In this document: positions 33,408 to 45,090 of the stretch, piece after piece | Position numbering within the stretch: the stretch's first letter is position 1 | How the letters are laid out: each line of letters starts with the position of its first letter | Source of the DNA: Pseudeuparius sepicola | Taxonomy: Eukaryota; Arthropoda; Insecta; Coleoptera; Anthribidae | Length of the DNA: 64,000 nucleotides | Reading direction: 5' to 3' | NCBI GenBank assembly: GCA_963920635.1 | Contig: OY987303.1 | Coordinates: forward strand, 48,111,223 to 48,175,222 | The notes under the pieces: model-generated | Told to the model about the DNA's origin: nothing | The model's input: the letters and a program-made list of their open reading frames with translations, nothing else | Databases searched by the model: none | Translations under genes and position numbers: made by a program

Positions 33408-34370
33408 ATTTATACAGGGTTAGTCAGTTTTTGTAGCATTATCATTGGATAGAAAATGACTATCCATTTCATTCTTAAAAAATGTATTATATGGTTTTGT
33501 GAATTTTGAGCGGTTTCTTTTAATAAGAGTAGGCGATGGTTTAGGATTGTTGAAAAAAATTACAGCCCAAAATGCAGAGCTTTTCTAAAATTGGTGAATA
33601 TTTCGAAAAATCCGGAATTGTCTCGACTCAAAGTGAAACACAATATTATACCTAAAGGTTTTCCAAATAGGGATCATATGATTTTTAAATTGGATTAAAA
33701 AAATTATATTTCATATACAACCAAACTTTTATTTTAGTTTGAAGCTCAGTTCATTACTTTTTTATGTTTTGAATAAGACATCATTTAAGTATCCACCTCG
33801 GTTCCGTGAGGACTAGGTATGTGCAATAAATCGGGTTTAATGTCACGAATGCAGCGTTCGATCTTCAATCTAAAGTGTTCGTGGTCTGTTTGCATAGACC
33901 ATTAATTAGAAATAACCCGACAGGAAGTAATCTAAGGGAGTTAAATAAGAATTCCTTGGGGAAAATAACAGTTGCATTTCTTGAAATTATCATTTTGCTG
34001 AACTTCTCCTGCAGTAAACCTACATGTATAGTGGCATCAGCAATGTGACATGTTACACCGTCTTGTTGGAACCACATCTCATCCAAATCAATTTCATCTA
34101 TGCGTGGCCACAAAAAATTTCTTAACATCAATCGATAGCGCGTCCATGCCATAAGCCACACTATACAGTGACCTTTTGCGGATTAAAAGGGCTTGTCGTG
34201 GATCTTCTGTGGATTCTGTGTAAATCTTTTTTTAGAACACTATGATAAGTACCAACAGATATTCCAGTTAGCTGTGACAAAACTCGCACAAACGTTTTGG
34301 GATGGTAGCATTAGACCGGACGATGTTGACACATTTTGGTTAACGGGATAACGTCTGCCGTTTGGAGAGC
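33408..34370 (-). pseudogene. Mariner-like transposase relic with one transposon end
   Basis: The left border is TACAGGGTTAGTCAGTTTTT (33408), probably the 3' end of the element. On the reverse strand, from about 34370 down to 33865, blocks of a mariner-type transposase appear in several frames. They include a PKRLCEF region, PQKVT, RYRLMLRNFLWPRI, then DEMWFQQDGVTCHIADATI (second catalytic aspartate) and a degraded ISRNATVIFPKE segment. The middle with the first catalytic aspartate is deleted or unreadable, and several stops are present. The matching right end was not found. The FQQDGATCH-type motif is common in insect mariner-like transposases. Confidence 0.7.
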
Positions 34371-34857
34371 TTAATTAATTATTATTAAAAATTATTATTT
34401 AAAAACAATTAAGGCAATAAAAAAAATTCATGCCATTTTAATAATATAATGAACATACCATTTCTGCCCTTTATTGGCAGAGGGTTGATACATGTTAATG
34501 CGAAATCTGTGTGACAAGAAAACGTAATATTTTTTTATTAATATTCCTTTGTCCAAAAAATCTTAGTCTGCATTGAATATGAACTAAATTGTGTTGATTT
34601 TAATACATAATGTTTCCATCTTTTATTCTTTCAACTCTAGCCATAAATAAATATTATAGATATTTCATTTGAAACTGATACTTACCCCCATATAATGATA
34701 AAACGACCAAAGTCATTTTAGAATTCGGTCTCCACTGTTTAGTGCCAAATTTCGTATAGTTCGTATGGGTAGTTATTATCTGCCAAGGGTCATAAAATAG
34801 CATGTTTAATGTTTATTGTAAAAATGAAATGGCAGACGGGTATCAAGGTTTTTTTCA

Positions 34858-35075
34858 TGTACAGAGTGCCTCACTTAAGAGTGAAACAGCCTTATAACTT
34901 CTTTAATTTTTAACCAACCAGAAGGAAATTTTTACCAAAGGGAGATAGCATTGTAGCCTACTTATTTCCAAAAAATAATTAGTTGTTTACTTCAAAGTCA
35001 AAGCCACCTGCGCTGTCACAATGGCAAAGAATTTACTGTTTTTCGCACTGTAACTGTCAATGTGGCGTAAGGGTG
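34858..35075 (+). mobile_element. Possible solo transposon end TACAGAGTGCCTCACTTAAG
   Basis: A TACAGAGTG start followed by a GCCTTATAACTTCTTTAA block resembles the terminal style of the palindromic elements, but no inverted partner was found. The 40-base block at 35031-35071 is the second copy of the repeat at 32537. Confidence 0.35.
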
Positions 35076-35239
35076 TTTGGCTCAAAAATAATTCCATCGT
35101 GAAAATGTAAATCCTACTTCAACCCTACAAGACATTTTGTGATCTCCTTGTAGCTGTCGCCAGAAAGTTTACAAACTTCGAACAACGGCTGTATCCCAAG
35201 CTTTTCCCGGGAATTCATCGAAATATCTGACCGTAATGT

Positions 35240-35550
35240 TCTATCAGCGTCCGAAAATATAGCTAATAAAGGTTCCAATGAACGTAAACCCGGACGAACA
35301 AAACGAGCCGGTCACTAACGCGGAAAGAAAAGTTATTTGTTTAGGACGGCCGGTAATCTTAGTTTCGCCGGAAGAATTAACGACGGACTGGGCGGTTGTT
35401 GACGACCGGAAGGCCGCGGTCCCTCGGGTATTATCGTATCGTAAAGGGCAGAGGGGGAGCCGGCCCCGAGGGCCATGAATACAGGTTAGCCTCAAGGTCC
35501 ATAAAGAAGAAACTGGCCGTGAAAATACCACCCTTTATCGCAACTTGGAA
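35240..35550 (+). repeat. Dispersed repeat A, copy 4 (longest)
   Basis: The most complete copy: CAGCGTCCGAAAATATAGCT, ATGAACGTAAACCCGGACGA, AGGACGGCCGGTAATC, GAAGAATTAACGACGGACTG, GGTATTATCGTATCGTAAAG and GGTTAGCCTCAAGGTCCATA. It is CpG-rich. Short overlapping frames on both strands exist. A 66-codon plus frame (35278-35478) aligns without gaps to copy 1 for its first 35 codons, but copy 1 carries stops further on. I therefore treat it as a non-coding repeat of unknown class. Confidence 0.65.
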
Positions 35551-35789
35551 ACTTTCTGTTCTCGTAGAGTTTTTTAACTTTGTGAAAAATATTCCCCGGC
35601 AGATATGTATCATTACCAGTTAGTAGATGTATACTTACCAGTATTAAAAATTTTGTTTTCTTCCTGGTAGTTATAGACTAAAGACCGTATACGGGGAAAA
35701 ATTTGTAATATCTTAACCAATCAAAAAAACAGAAAAAAAAAAATTAAAAAACACTTATAATAAACAACACAAACACTTTATTAATGAAA

Positions 35790-37500
35790 CAAAAAAAATA
35801 TTAATTCCCAACCTAACTTACTTATTTTATCTGCAGATAAATGCAATAAAACAGTCTTAATGTACAAAGACAAAAACAAAAATCTCTTAAATGATACTAG
35901 TACTTACAAAAAAGAAAAAATAATCCCTTATTTACTATACAAAATAAAATTAACAAACTCACTTTAAAATGGTTTAACGCCAAATGGATAGACTTAAAAA
36001 CTAAAAATCACTTAACTTACTACAATGGACAACCTCCCTTTATTTATGGCCTTCCAAAGTTACATAAAAAAGACGTCCCATTACGACCCATCGTTTCAAA
36101 TATCAATGCACCAACATATAATATGTCCGAATATTTTTCGAATATTCTATCTAACATTCTTGGCAATAACAATTTCCATAATATAAAGGACTCATGGGAT
36201 TTTCAAAATTTTATTAAAAAAACAAATTATTCCATAAAACCACTGTCTCGTTTCATTTGACGTCACTTCCCTATTTACGAATATTCCTATTGACCTAGTC
36301 ATTGTCTGTATAAAGAAACATTGGGAAAAGATTCAACCTTTTACATCACTCCCGATAAATGAATTTTTGGAAGGTGTTTCAACTTGTCTAAATTCAACTT
36401 TTTTTCAATTCAATAACGATTTTTATTCCCAAATTTTTGGTACTGCAATGGGATCACCCCTTTCTTCAACTGTTGCAAACCTAGTAATGGAAGAACTAGA
36501 AACACAAGTTTTAAATAAGTTAAATAAAAAAACCATTTTTCTATAAGACGATTGCATCCTCTGTATTGACAGAAATGAAATTAAAAAAATCCACAATACT
36601 TTTAATAGTTTCCATCCTTGCTTACAATTCACAATTGAAAACGAAACTAATAAATGTTTAAACTTTTTAGATATCACTATCAAATATAATAATAAGGGTA
36701 ACATTATTACAAATTGGTATAATAAAAATTTTTGGTCCGAAAGATACTTGAATTTCGAATCTGACGTACCTAACTCTTATAAAAAAAAGTGTTATAAACT
36801 GTCTCACAGACCGTGCCATCACATGCACAACATAGACCTAAAAATTTAAATAAAGTGAAACACATACTATCAAAAAATAATTATCCTAGATCTTTCGTCA
36901 ACCCTATAATTAATTAAAAAACGTATCCATAACATTTATAATAGAAACATAACTTCCAATGACAAGACTAACAACAAAAAATATTTCTCTATGCCATATG
37001 TCAAAGGTGTGTCTGAACCAATCGCAAAAATCTTCAAAGAATTTAATGTTTGTGTTGCACATAAAACCCAAAATAATTCTAAAATGTTTTTCTCAAATTT
37101 AAAACCAAATATTAATACTAATTTCCTAACAAATCTTATTTATAAGATATACTGCTCAGATTGTCAAGCAAAACAATATCTTCACAAAAGAATTTATAGA
37201 CACCAATATGATGTAAGAAATAAAAATTTGCTCAGATTGTCAAACAAAACAATATCTTCACAAAAGAATTTATAGACACCAATATGATGTAAGAAATAAA
37301 AATTTAAATTCAACTGCCCTTTGTAAACATGCACTAGATAATTTCCACAATTTTGATTTTAATAGCCCTGTTGTTCTTTGTAAGGAAAATGACCAATTGA
37401 AGAGAAATGTTTTTGAAATGATCCACATAAAAAAACAACAAAATCGTGTAAACTTTAGAACTGACACAGAAGGCCTCTCATATAAATATATATTTATAAC
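35790..37500 (+). pseudogene. Penelope-like element: reverse transcriptase and GIY-YIG endonuclease, decayed
   Basis: Plus-strand blocks in changing frames follow the order of Penelope-like elements. An ADKCNKTVLMYKDK segment (35835-35875) comes first. RT blocks follow: YGLPKLHKKDVPLRPIVS (36042-36095), DVTSLFTNIPIDLV (after 36260), GTAMGSPLSSTVANLVMEEL (36440-36500) and FTIENETN-CLNFLDITI (36630-36680). The catalytic Y-x-D-D position reads L-stop-D-D, so the core is broken. Behind it a GIY-YIG-like endonuclease is visible: LIYKIYCSDCQAKQYLHK (37134-37190), ALCKHALDNFHNFDF (37316-37360) and NVFEMIHIKK. A 76-base duplication disrupts the endonuclease. No terminal repeats were found. The class assignment is fairly sure; the copy is dead. 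Confidence 0.75.
37153..37304 (+). repeat. 76-bp tandem duplication inside the endonuclease region
   Basis: Two consecutive copies of a unit running from TGCTCAGATTGTCAA to GTAAGAAATAAAAATT, at 37153 and 37229, differing by a single base (CAAGC/CAAAC) as read. 76 is not a multiple of three, so it shifts the frame of the GIY-YIG region. Confidence 0.85.
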
Positions 37501-38144
37501 AATCTAATTTCTTAAACTAGTTTCATTTATTCTTTTGTATTTTGTTTTTTGGACCTTACCAACAGAAATTGTTAAAATTTATTAAAAATTGTGTTTGTCA
37601 CGGTATATTTCCGAAATTGCTAAAAAAACCACTACGTATCAGTTCCACCTTTTTTATTTGTATAAAATATTTTAACGAATATCATATCTGAACGCCTTTC
37701 GAACCATTTGCTAACATGTAGGCGCCTCTGAAACATCTCTTTGTTTAAAAAATACTAAAAATTATATCCTCCACAACAATTATGTTTAAATTTGTTTTGA
37801 CTTTTTAAAAAAATATGTGATCATTGTGAAATCGACGAAGATGTTTATATAAAAAACCGTATTTAGAACATAACGTTCATATAGTCGTTATGATTCAAAA
37901 ATGTAAGTCATTTTGACGTTTTTCTGACATTTTATGTTTTCCTTTTCAGTATTATATGTTTATATAAACTTTTTAAAAAATTTGTTAAACTAACAATTTT
38001 AACATGTACCTGAAGATGGCTTAAAAGCCCAAACGTACGTTGTAAAATATTTATAAAAAAAGGATAGCTTTTGGCTCGTTGTTTTAAATACAATTTGGTA
38101 GAATACCCAGGAATTTTATTTGACTTACCAGTATTGTATACGAG
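37501..38144. other. Downstream flank of the Penelope relic
   Basis: AT-rich DNA, possibly including the element's 3' untranslated part. The block CTGAAGATGGCTTAAAAGCCCAAACGTACG (38012-38041, written here in part: TGAAGATGGCTTAAAAGCC) is reminiscent of sequences found after Penelope-type ORFs, with AAGCC-type short inverted words. No boundary is visible. Confidence 0.3.
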
Positions 38145-40066
38145 TACAGGGTGACCACGCGAAATTAGACCACCATGGGGTGGACCTTTTTTATTTTTCA
38201 ACTTAGAAAAACATATCAAATAGAAAATTTTTAGGGCTGCAACCTGTCCGCTTCGTGATGTTTCAGAAATGATATATCTAGTCTTCCCATAAAAATTATA
38301 CGACACAAACTCGCATTTTTTTAAATGTAACCAGTGACGGCTCGTGGGTTAATGCACAGGGGGGGGGGCTACGTTTTGAAAAAAAAAAGAATACACTCTT
38401 GATCAATAAAAAAAATAGATTAGTACCGAGGTGGGTATCTACTTCCAGCATGGGCTTTTTATTTTTTGTTTTTAGTATAACTAACTACGTATTTTTGCGT
38501 AATTGATATAAAAAGTGTATAAAGCAATAATCAATTCTCGTTTTATTAAGAAGTTAATAAGGCAAAACCCCTAGGTAATTTCTACTAAAAAAATATACGC
38601 CGAAGTAGGTACTTACCCCTTCTCAATGTTTATTATATAAAAATAAATAGTAAATAGACTTACGTAAAAACTTCGGTAAAAATAACATTAGTTAAAAATT
38701 TAAACTTTCCTTTAATTTGAAGCTTTGAAGTAGTTAATGTAGGTACGGGTACGGAATTATTGTTTTTAATTTTTTATATTGTTCACTGGCACTATCTAAC
38801 GCTAACACACAGTAACACTTATTAATGTTTATATTTTTTATGTAAAGTCTAGTCTTCTGTTTTTCTCCGAAATAAAAGGTTCTACAACTTTTTCGTCAAT
38901 GTTGCTGATATTATGTACAAAGCTTTTATTTAGATGGTTGTTTAACCGAAAGCGCTCTGTCAGGATTTTAATAAATACATATCTGCGTGCAAAGTATATG
39001 AACTTTAACTCATTTCAACATGTTTTTAAAAAGGTTTTTTATTTTTTATTTTATTTGTCCTTTTTAGTAGAATTTGATTCCCATGTCAGGAGGGTGGTAA
39101 AAAATTTAGTCCGCTGTCTTTGGGCGGCCGCCATATTACATTTAGTATGAAGTCATTCACCTTATTGTTTTCTACCCGTGGAGCCCTTTCAGTTGATAAC
39201 CATGTTGGGTGTCAAATAGGTAATCCGCCATCTTGGAGCGGCAACCATATTGAATTTAGTGTGATGTGACTAACTTTATCGTTTTCTACTCTTCAAGCCC
39301 TTTCATTTGATACCCATATTAAGGGGGTTGAAAAGAAAAAATGTAATCCGCCATCTTGGAGCGGCGGCCATATTGAATTTAGTGTGATGTCACTAACTTT
39401 ATCGCCTTCTACTCTCAAGCCCTTTTATTTTGATACCCACATTAAGGGGATTGACAAAAAATACATCATCCGCCATCTTGGAGCGGCGGCCATTTTGAAA
39501 GTATTACAATATTGAGTATTGCATATTCTATTGTCACCAGAACTAAAGGTTTATGCAAAATTTCAGCTCAAACGGATGTCAAGAAGTGGTTCTAATTCAG
39601 CTTGCAAAATTAGACCCACACATACTCGTACATATTAACAGGTCATGTTAAATAAAAGCTTGTAAAAAAATGCAGCTTCTAAATGACCTCTGTATGAAAA
39701 TCTTTCTTTCATTTGGAAGAGTATTGTATGAGAAACCTCTTTCGCAATAATACCATTTCTGCTATCCGGTCGTATTTCTCTGCGCTTTCTGTTACTAGCA
39801 CCAATTGTATCAATTCCATGTATAGTTTCAAATATTTCATCTGTTCTGTCTCTAATTAATAAAATATATTCAAAGACATGCAAGTTTGTCGTATCACTTT
39901 TATGGACCCGTATAATTTATATAATATATATAATTTAAATAAATAATTTCTGAAAACATCATGAAGTAGACAGGTTGCAGCCTTACAACTTTTTTATTTG
40001 ATATTTTTTCTAAGTTGAAAAATAATAATGTTATGGGGTGGTCTAATTTCGCGTGATCACCCTGTA
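38145..40066. mobile_element. TACAGGGTGACCACGCGAAA element with a tandem-repeat core
   Basis: The ends TACAGGGTGACCACGCGAAA and, inverted, TACAGGGTGATCACGCGAAA share about 115 bases including TTTCAACTTAGAAAAA and GGGCTGCAACCTGTC. A single end of the same family lies at 7047. The core includes ten G near 38350, a stretch related to 10310-10620, and the 122-base tandem units at 39111-39495. No transposase frame is recognisable. It is a non-autonomous composite. Confidence 0.8.
39111..39495 (+). repeat. About 122-bp tandem repeat with CCGCCATCTTGGAGCGGCGG
   Basis: Units start at about 39111, 39225, 39348 and 39470. Each has the GC-rich palindromic phrase CCGCCATCTTGGAGCGGCGG (more degenerate in the first), followed by ATATTGAATTTAGTGTGATG, an ACTTTATCG-TTTCTACTCT block and CCTTTCATTTGATACCCATA. 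The first unit is the most diverged. The related copy at 10310-10620 has about one unit, suggesting expansion within this element. Confidence 0.8.
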
Positions 40067-40289
40067 CATTGTACATTTCTGCCTCATATTCGTGACGAGA
40101 GTTGTTGAGTTGAGAGAAAATGTAAATATTTGTAGGTTGGTAGATTTCTTATTTTTGATAGTGCGACAAAAGGCGAAGGGTTCTAAAATAATTTATATTT
40201 GTTTCATTTGATTCGTCTTTGCACCCAGTAGTAGTTATTTTCATTTTACGCTACCAGATAATAGTGTTAGATATCGGTATTACTCTGAA

Positions 40290-40545
40290 ATGTCTTCTCA
40301 AATTTGTGCAGGGATACGTCCTTACTCTAAACTTTCCCTCGATGGTGCTAGTGTTTGTTGTAAACCATGTGGCAAAGCAGTAAGTTATTTTTTAAACTTT
40401 ATTTAATATTTGTATTTCTTTTCTTTTCCTTTCTTGGATTTCCGACCACAAACAGTATTTTGTAGATCAACACTGTAAAATTCCAGTTCATCAAGGAAAT
40501 TGTGCAAGAAGAACTTCAAATAACATGTCCCAGTTAAGCGAATAA
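40290..40545 (+). CDS. Candidate two-exon small BED-type zinc-finger gene or gene fragment
   Basis: Exon 1 (40290-40379, 30 codons from ATG) ends in the phrase CCKPCGKA and is followed at once by the consensus donor GTAAGT. A pyrimidine-rich 76-base intron ends in AACAG at 40455. Exon 2 (40456-40545) continues in phase with YFVDQHCKIPVHQGN and stops after 29 codons. The spliced reading gives C-x2-C, then about 9 residues, then H-C-x4-H, like the single BED/C2H2 finger of CGGBP1-like and hAT-derived proteins. Just downstream, a second frame (EEFKRICVGLW, near 40577-40610) resembles the next segment of that family, so the ORF may be a truncated relic. Intron phase and splice sites argue for past expression. 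Function unknown. Confidence 0.4.
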
Positions 40546-41851
40546 GGCAGTAATTTGTAATTCTACAAAAGCGAAGACGAAGAATTTAAACGGATTTGTG
40601 TCGGTTTATGGTTGAATCGAATATTAAATTGGGAAAGAACATTTTGGAATAATAATTGTAATTATTGTAATTGTTTTAATTATAATACCTACAAAAAATA
40701 CTAAAATTACCTTTTTGCCTTTTTCAAATGTTCAGTTCCATTTTTACCCGAAATATTTTTTCCTCCTTTAAATCAGGACTTTACCTATAAAAAATCACCA
40801 TGTGTTCATAGGTAAAAATGATACCAAAATTGGTTTATGGGGTTTAATGCAAAACATTCTTAAAAACTTAGGCGTTGTCTTTATCATTATTTGTGTACCT
40901 AATTGTTTATCCTTTTGAATAAAGAATTACAGGCAAGAGTCAAAGCTTATTATAAAATACGTGAGACGGAAATCGACCTGAGTAGTAACGAAGCTTTGAC
41001 ACAAAACTAAAATGTTTGAGGATAAAAATCCATCGGTAAATAATTTTGTAATTTAAAATAACCTTTGAGGCATGCACCAAAGTGGCATAATTGGAAATTA
41101 AGTTGGAAATTTAAAATTAGAATTGCTATACTATTAAGGCTTCCTAAAAGACATAAACGTGCCTTATAACTTTTTGCCTGTATTGTCGGTACTGATTTCA
41201 CGAAAAATGATGATTTCTGCCTCGATTAATTTATCGAAATAACTCAAAGATGCGCGCCACTGCAAAAACGGAAACGGCATCCCGCCATATGCAGAGACTG
41301 TCCCGGTCGAGCGTTATGCTAAAATTTGCTCCTTCCCGGGGTTCTTTATTCAAAGCTTTATCTTCATTGTTATTTATCGAAGCTGGTAAGTCAAATTTTC
41401 TCGGTGCACTGTTTTAACATACGCTTAATACATACACATTGTATATGTATACATGCCTATAATTTCTAAGATTCTTTCAAACTTCAAGAAGATTATCTTA
41501 TATCATATTCTCCCCCCAGATAAAAACCGTAATTGGAAAAGTTGTCTTAGATATGTTAATCCTCGCCCCAGTACGGTGAGAAATTTGCTTTGTAAATCTG
41601 GGAAGCAGTGGCGGGCAGGAAAAGTACAAAATTAAAAGATGTGATACGTAGTTAAAATTTTTCAAGAAAAATGAATAATTTATGTGGGTGTACGGTTAGT
41701 TCGAAGCCAAGAAGTTAAATTAAAATTTGGTTTAAATGGATCACTGGTAGCACATGTTTTTATGAAAACTTGACTTTAGACGATTTTTAGCCTTTTATTG
41801 CGAAATATGTTGTTGGAAGTTAAAATGTCCATTAATTTTACAACTTTAATG
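40546..41851. other. Intergenic stretch after the zinc-finger candidate
   Basis: The possible continuation of the CGGBP1-like reading lies at about 40575-40650. Beyond that only short frames occur, with no repeat I could match elsewhere in the window. Confidence 0.3.
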
Positions 41852-42319
41852 TACATTGTGTTCCCGTATATCCTAGAGCCTTTATTTTTCGAGTTAGAAA
41901 AAAAATACTTAAATGAAAGTTGTAGGGTACCAAGGTATATTGTCCAAAAAATAATGGATTTACAGGAATGCTCTTGTCTAAGATGAAATGTTTTTCCATG
42001 GCAAACTTGATTAAATATAAAAATCGTTTTTATCTTCAATTTGGAATATGATGCGAATGCTTAGAGCAAACATATAACATATTTATATTGTTGGAATCGG
42101 AAAAATGTGTGCCATTCAAAAATTCACAAATATACAGGGTGTTCTATTAAAAAAAGTAATTTTATATTTGTTCATAAATTTGCGACGCTCATTTGTTTTA
42201 TCTAGTAACAGATCCTAGCGGTTCAAAAAAAAACCTACAACTTTCATTTAAGTAATTTTTTTCTAACTCGAAAAATATAGGCTCTAGGGGTGGGTCAAAA
42301 TATACGGGAACACCCTGTA
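41852..42319. mobile_element. TACAGGGTGTTCCCGTATAT palindromic transposon
   Basis: The right end is intact (inverted: TACAGGGTGTTCCCGTATAT). The left end reads TACATTGTGTTCCCGTATAT, so its terminal motif is mutated. The arms share CTAGAGCC, TATTTTTCGAGTTAGAAAAA and ACTTAAATGAAAGTTGTAGG. Only the right half retains a second motif, TACAGGGTGTTCTATTAAAA (42133). No protein. Confidence 0.75.
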
Positions 42320-42819
42320 CACAAAAAAAAACATTTTACCGAACTACCACTTTAACGATTACGACTCTCGATCTTTAAAATCTTAAATTTTTTCTCGCAT
42401 TATGGATTTCTTAGAAGTTTTACATATATGTTGGTATATAACAGAACTTTCTATATTCCATTATGCATCAACCATTCTCATTCACACTTCGTAAAGACTA
42501 TAATGGTCGTTGTAAATTAGCCAGCTATAAACTTAACCTATTCAGGTAACTCCTCGAACACGAGAGCGCTTTCCAAAGTTCCTTTCCGAAGTCCCCTTCC
42601 GCGAAATCTCCACTTAAACTCTTAAACTTTGCTGAGATGTTATATCGCATTGAAGGGATACTTTTTTATGAAAGCGTACCTGGAATTGTGACTATGTGTG
42701 AGCATTTCAGAGATAGATTCAATATAGGTTGAGAAATATTACAAAAATAAAAATATTTATCTCTGTACGAACACGGAAACATTTCCCAGAAGGGACTAAA
42801 ATAAAATACACTTATATTA
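42320..42819. other. Intergenic stretch without a recognised feature
   Basis: No repeat or gene could be supported in these 500 bases. Confidence 0.35.
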
Positions 42820-42985
42820 GCAAGACAAGAAATTAAATTCATTTTCTGTCTTGCCCGACTCTTGCTGACAAAAATCTTGTCTTGCAACTTCTTGTTCTTG
42901 AATTTTTTTGTCTAGTAACGTCATCGCAGCACGAGTCTTGCTACTAAGACTCTTGTTGGCAAGACTCTTGCATTATTTATTACGT
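42820..42985. repeat. Degenerate CTTG/CAAGAC-rich low-complexity block
   Basis: Words such as GACTCTTG, GTCTTGC and CAAGAC recur at short irregular intervals (for example TGTCTTGCCCGACTCTTGCT and CTACTAAGACTCTTGTTGGC). This looks like a decayed tandem array rather than an element with ends. Confidence 0.5.
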
Positions 42986-43458
42986 GCAAAGCTTTGTCGA
43001 GACAAATTTTATATTTTGTATTTGTTTTTTGTATTTTAATAATAATTTTGTTTTAATTTTTTCATGATTTTCAATTCGAAATACCTGTTAAGTCGAAAAC
43101 TTTCCTTTCTGTTGAAGTTATTTTGATGTCTGTGGCTTTCGATATGTGTGGACAAAAATTGACAAACCCACTCTCCCAAAATGACCCGATCCACACTATG
43201 CCACATTCATATGAAACGAAACAAAGCATTAGGAAGTCCAATAGACCCGAGAAATAGCTAGTCTCTAGTGTATAGGTAGTCAATTAAATATTTTAGTAAA
43301 AATACAGTTAAAGCAAACTTCTAAAAAATAAATTAATCCACTTTGGCAAGAGTACATACCTATTTATGTATTGCATTTTTAAGAAATAACTTTCCGAATT
43401 TGTTAAAACATATTTTCTAAATAGCTCGTATGTTGTCAACATGTTAATTACCATATTA
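42986..43458. other. Intergenic stretch without a recognised feature
   Basis: AT-rich. The minus-strand short frame at 43071-43283 has no recognisable motif. Confidence 0.3.
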
Positions 43459-44373
43459 TACAGTGCCCGCCAAAAAGTCTGCACCATATGGGAAAAATTT
43501 TTAGTATATAACTTAAGGAAAATTTGTTTGCGGCATCAGGTTTTGCTTTCTCTAGAACCAAAATTGACATAATCAAATGTGACATAGTCTCTTTTATATG
43601 TCAAATTTGACATTAATGAAAAAAATGTCCGAAAAATTGTCTTATTTAACCGAATTTCGAAAAAAGTCATAAGAAAAATATGTTTCTTTCGCAATTTTAT
43701 ACCACTATGCAAAATATCAAGAGCCTACTACGATTTTCATATTTTGCCCTTTGTTGAATATTATTGGACATAATGTTTTAAATTTTCTAGATATTTCTGA
43801 TCAGATCACCATGACAGAAATATTTGTGTGTTTTTACAACCATTTACTATAGAAAGAAGTTTTTAAATCGAATTTATGTGTTTATCTGTAAAAATCAGAT
43901 CAGTTTTGCACCAAGCGTGCTTCTTCAACAAGCCCTCATTTTAATTTTTTTGCAAAAAAAGGAAAAGAAGGATATTTAGACCATAAACTAAGTATTGTGC
44001 AGTATGTATTCAGTCAATGAGTGTTTTAGATGACATAGGATCGACTTTTATGGATTAACAAATACGGAAAAGGGCAACAAAAGGCAAAATATGAAAATCG
44101 TAGTAGGCTCTTGAAATTTTGCACAGGGGTATAAAATTGCAAAAGAAACATATTTTTCTTATGACTTTTCGAAATTCGGTTAAATAAGCCCATTTTTCGG
44201 AAATTTTTTTCATTAATGTCAAATTTGACATATAAAAAAGACTACGCCACAACATTTCATTATGTAAATTTTGGTTCTAGAGCAAGCAAAACCTGATGCC
44301 GCGAACAAATTTTCCGTAAGTTATTTACTAAAAATTTTTCCCATATGGTGCAGACTTTTTGGCGGGCACTGTA
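43459..44373. mobile_element. TACAGTGCCCGCCAAAAAGT palindromic transposon
   Basis: The ends TACAGTGCCCGCCAAAAAGT and the inverse are exact and continue with CTGCACCATATGGGAAAAAT. The arms of about 300 bases mirror each other through TGTCAAATTTGACATTAATG and GAGCCTACTACGATTTTCAT. The loop is about 310 bases without a gene. TA borders and the end sequence style fit a Tc1-type non-autonomous element. Confidence 0.85.
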
Positions 44374-44884
44374 TATATGTGGTATATTTATATATTTTGT
44401 ATTGTACCTGTTTTTCGAAAGCTTTATGTGTTACACATAATTTTATTACATATTATCATTAATTAAACGGATTTAACTGCTTCGAATTATTTAGGTTCCG
44501 AAGGTATACGGTATTTCTGTTTGTTCAGGAGTTCTGGCTTTATCCGACGCCATATAACTTTAATTACCTGAAACTGCGATATACGGGCAAGGCGGGTATA
44601 TACGGAATTTTAAGTCTGCCTCCGCGTTTCATAATCTCATAAGAGAGCACTAAGTTACCCAATTATCGGGAAGTCAGGAAACAATAACGAAGTGTTTCTA
44701 TCTGGATATAATAATAGGAACAACACCATGTCGTAATTTCCATATTATTATGGCAAATGTATAGGAATAGTGGCATAAAACTAGAATATTTTATTCTGAA
44801 GACTGGAAAAGTCTGCACGCGACATGTTAAAAGTGCAGTCGTGTGCGACATTATAGTTCGCACTCAACTACCTTCTCAGAAAAT

Positions 44885-45090
44885 TGCAAAATTATAGACT
44901 TACTCATCGAAGTTGGTATTCGGCCGAAACTTCTCTAAACTAGTAAGGTTGCCCCAAGTTATAAGTTGCGGAAAGTGCATCGTATTAAATTACTTCAAAG
45001 CACGAAACCACTAAATCAGACATTTAATTCTTTATTTGATGTTGAATTATAGATGATTCGCTTGTTGCCGAGGAAACAAAAAATACAAAA
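44885..45090 (+). repeat. Dispersed repeat C, copy 1
   Basis: The blocks AAAATTATAGACTTACTCAT, CGAAGTTGGTATTCGGCCGA, AAAGCACGAAACCACTAAAT and CGCTTGTTGCCGAGGAAACA match 48190-48390 in order and, inverted, 59850-60015. The class is unknown. A GC-richer stretch follows (45110-45260, CCCCGGCCGGCTAGCC). Confidence 0.65.

Noticed and set aside
39225..39495. CRISPR-like array
   Set aside because: The units are long (122 bp), contiguous and without unique spacers. This is a eukaryotic tandem repeat within a transposon.
42820..42985. Transposon made of CTTG words
   Set aside because: No ends or inverted repeats could be found; better described as low-complexity DNA.
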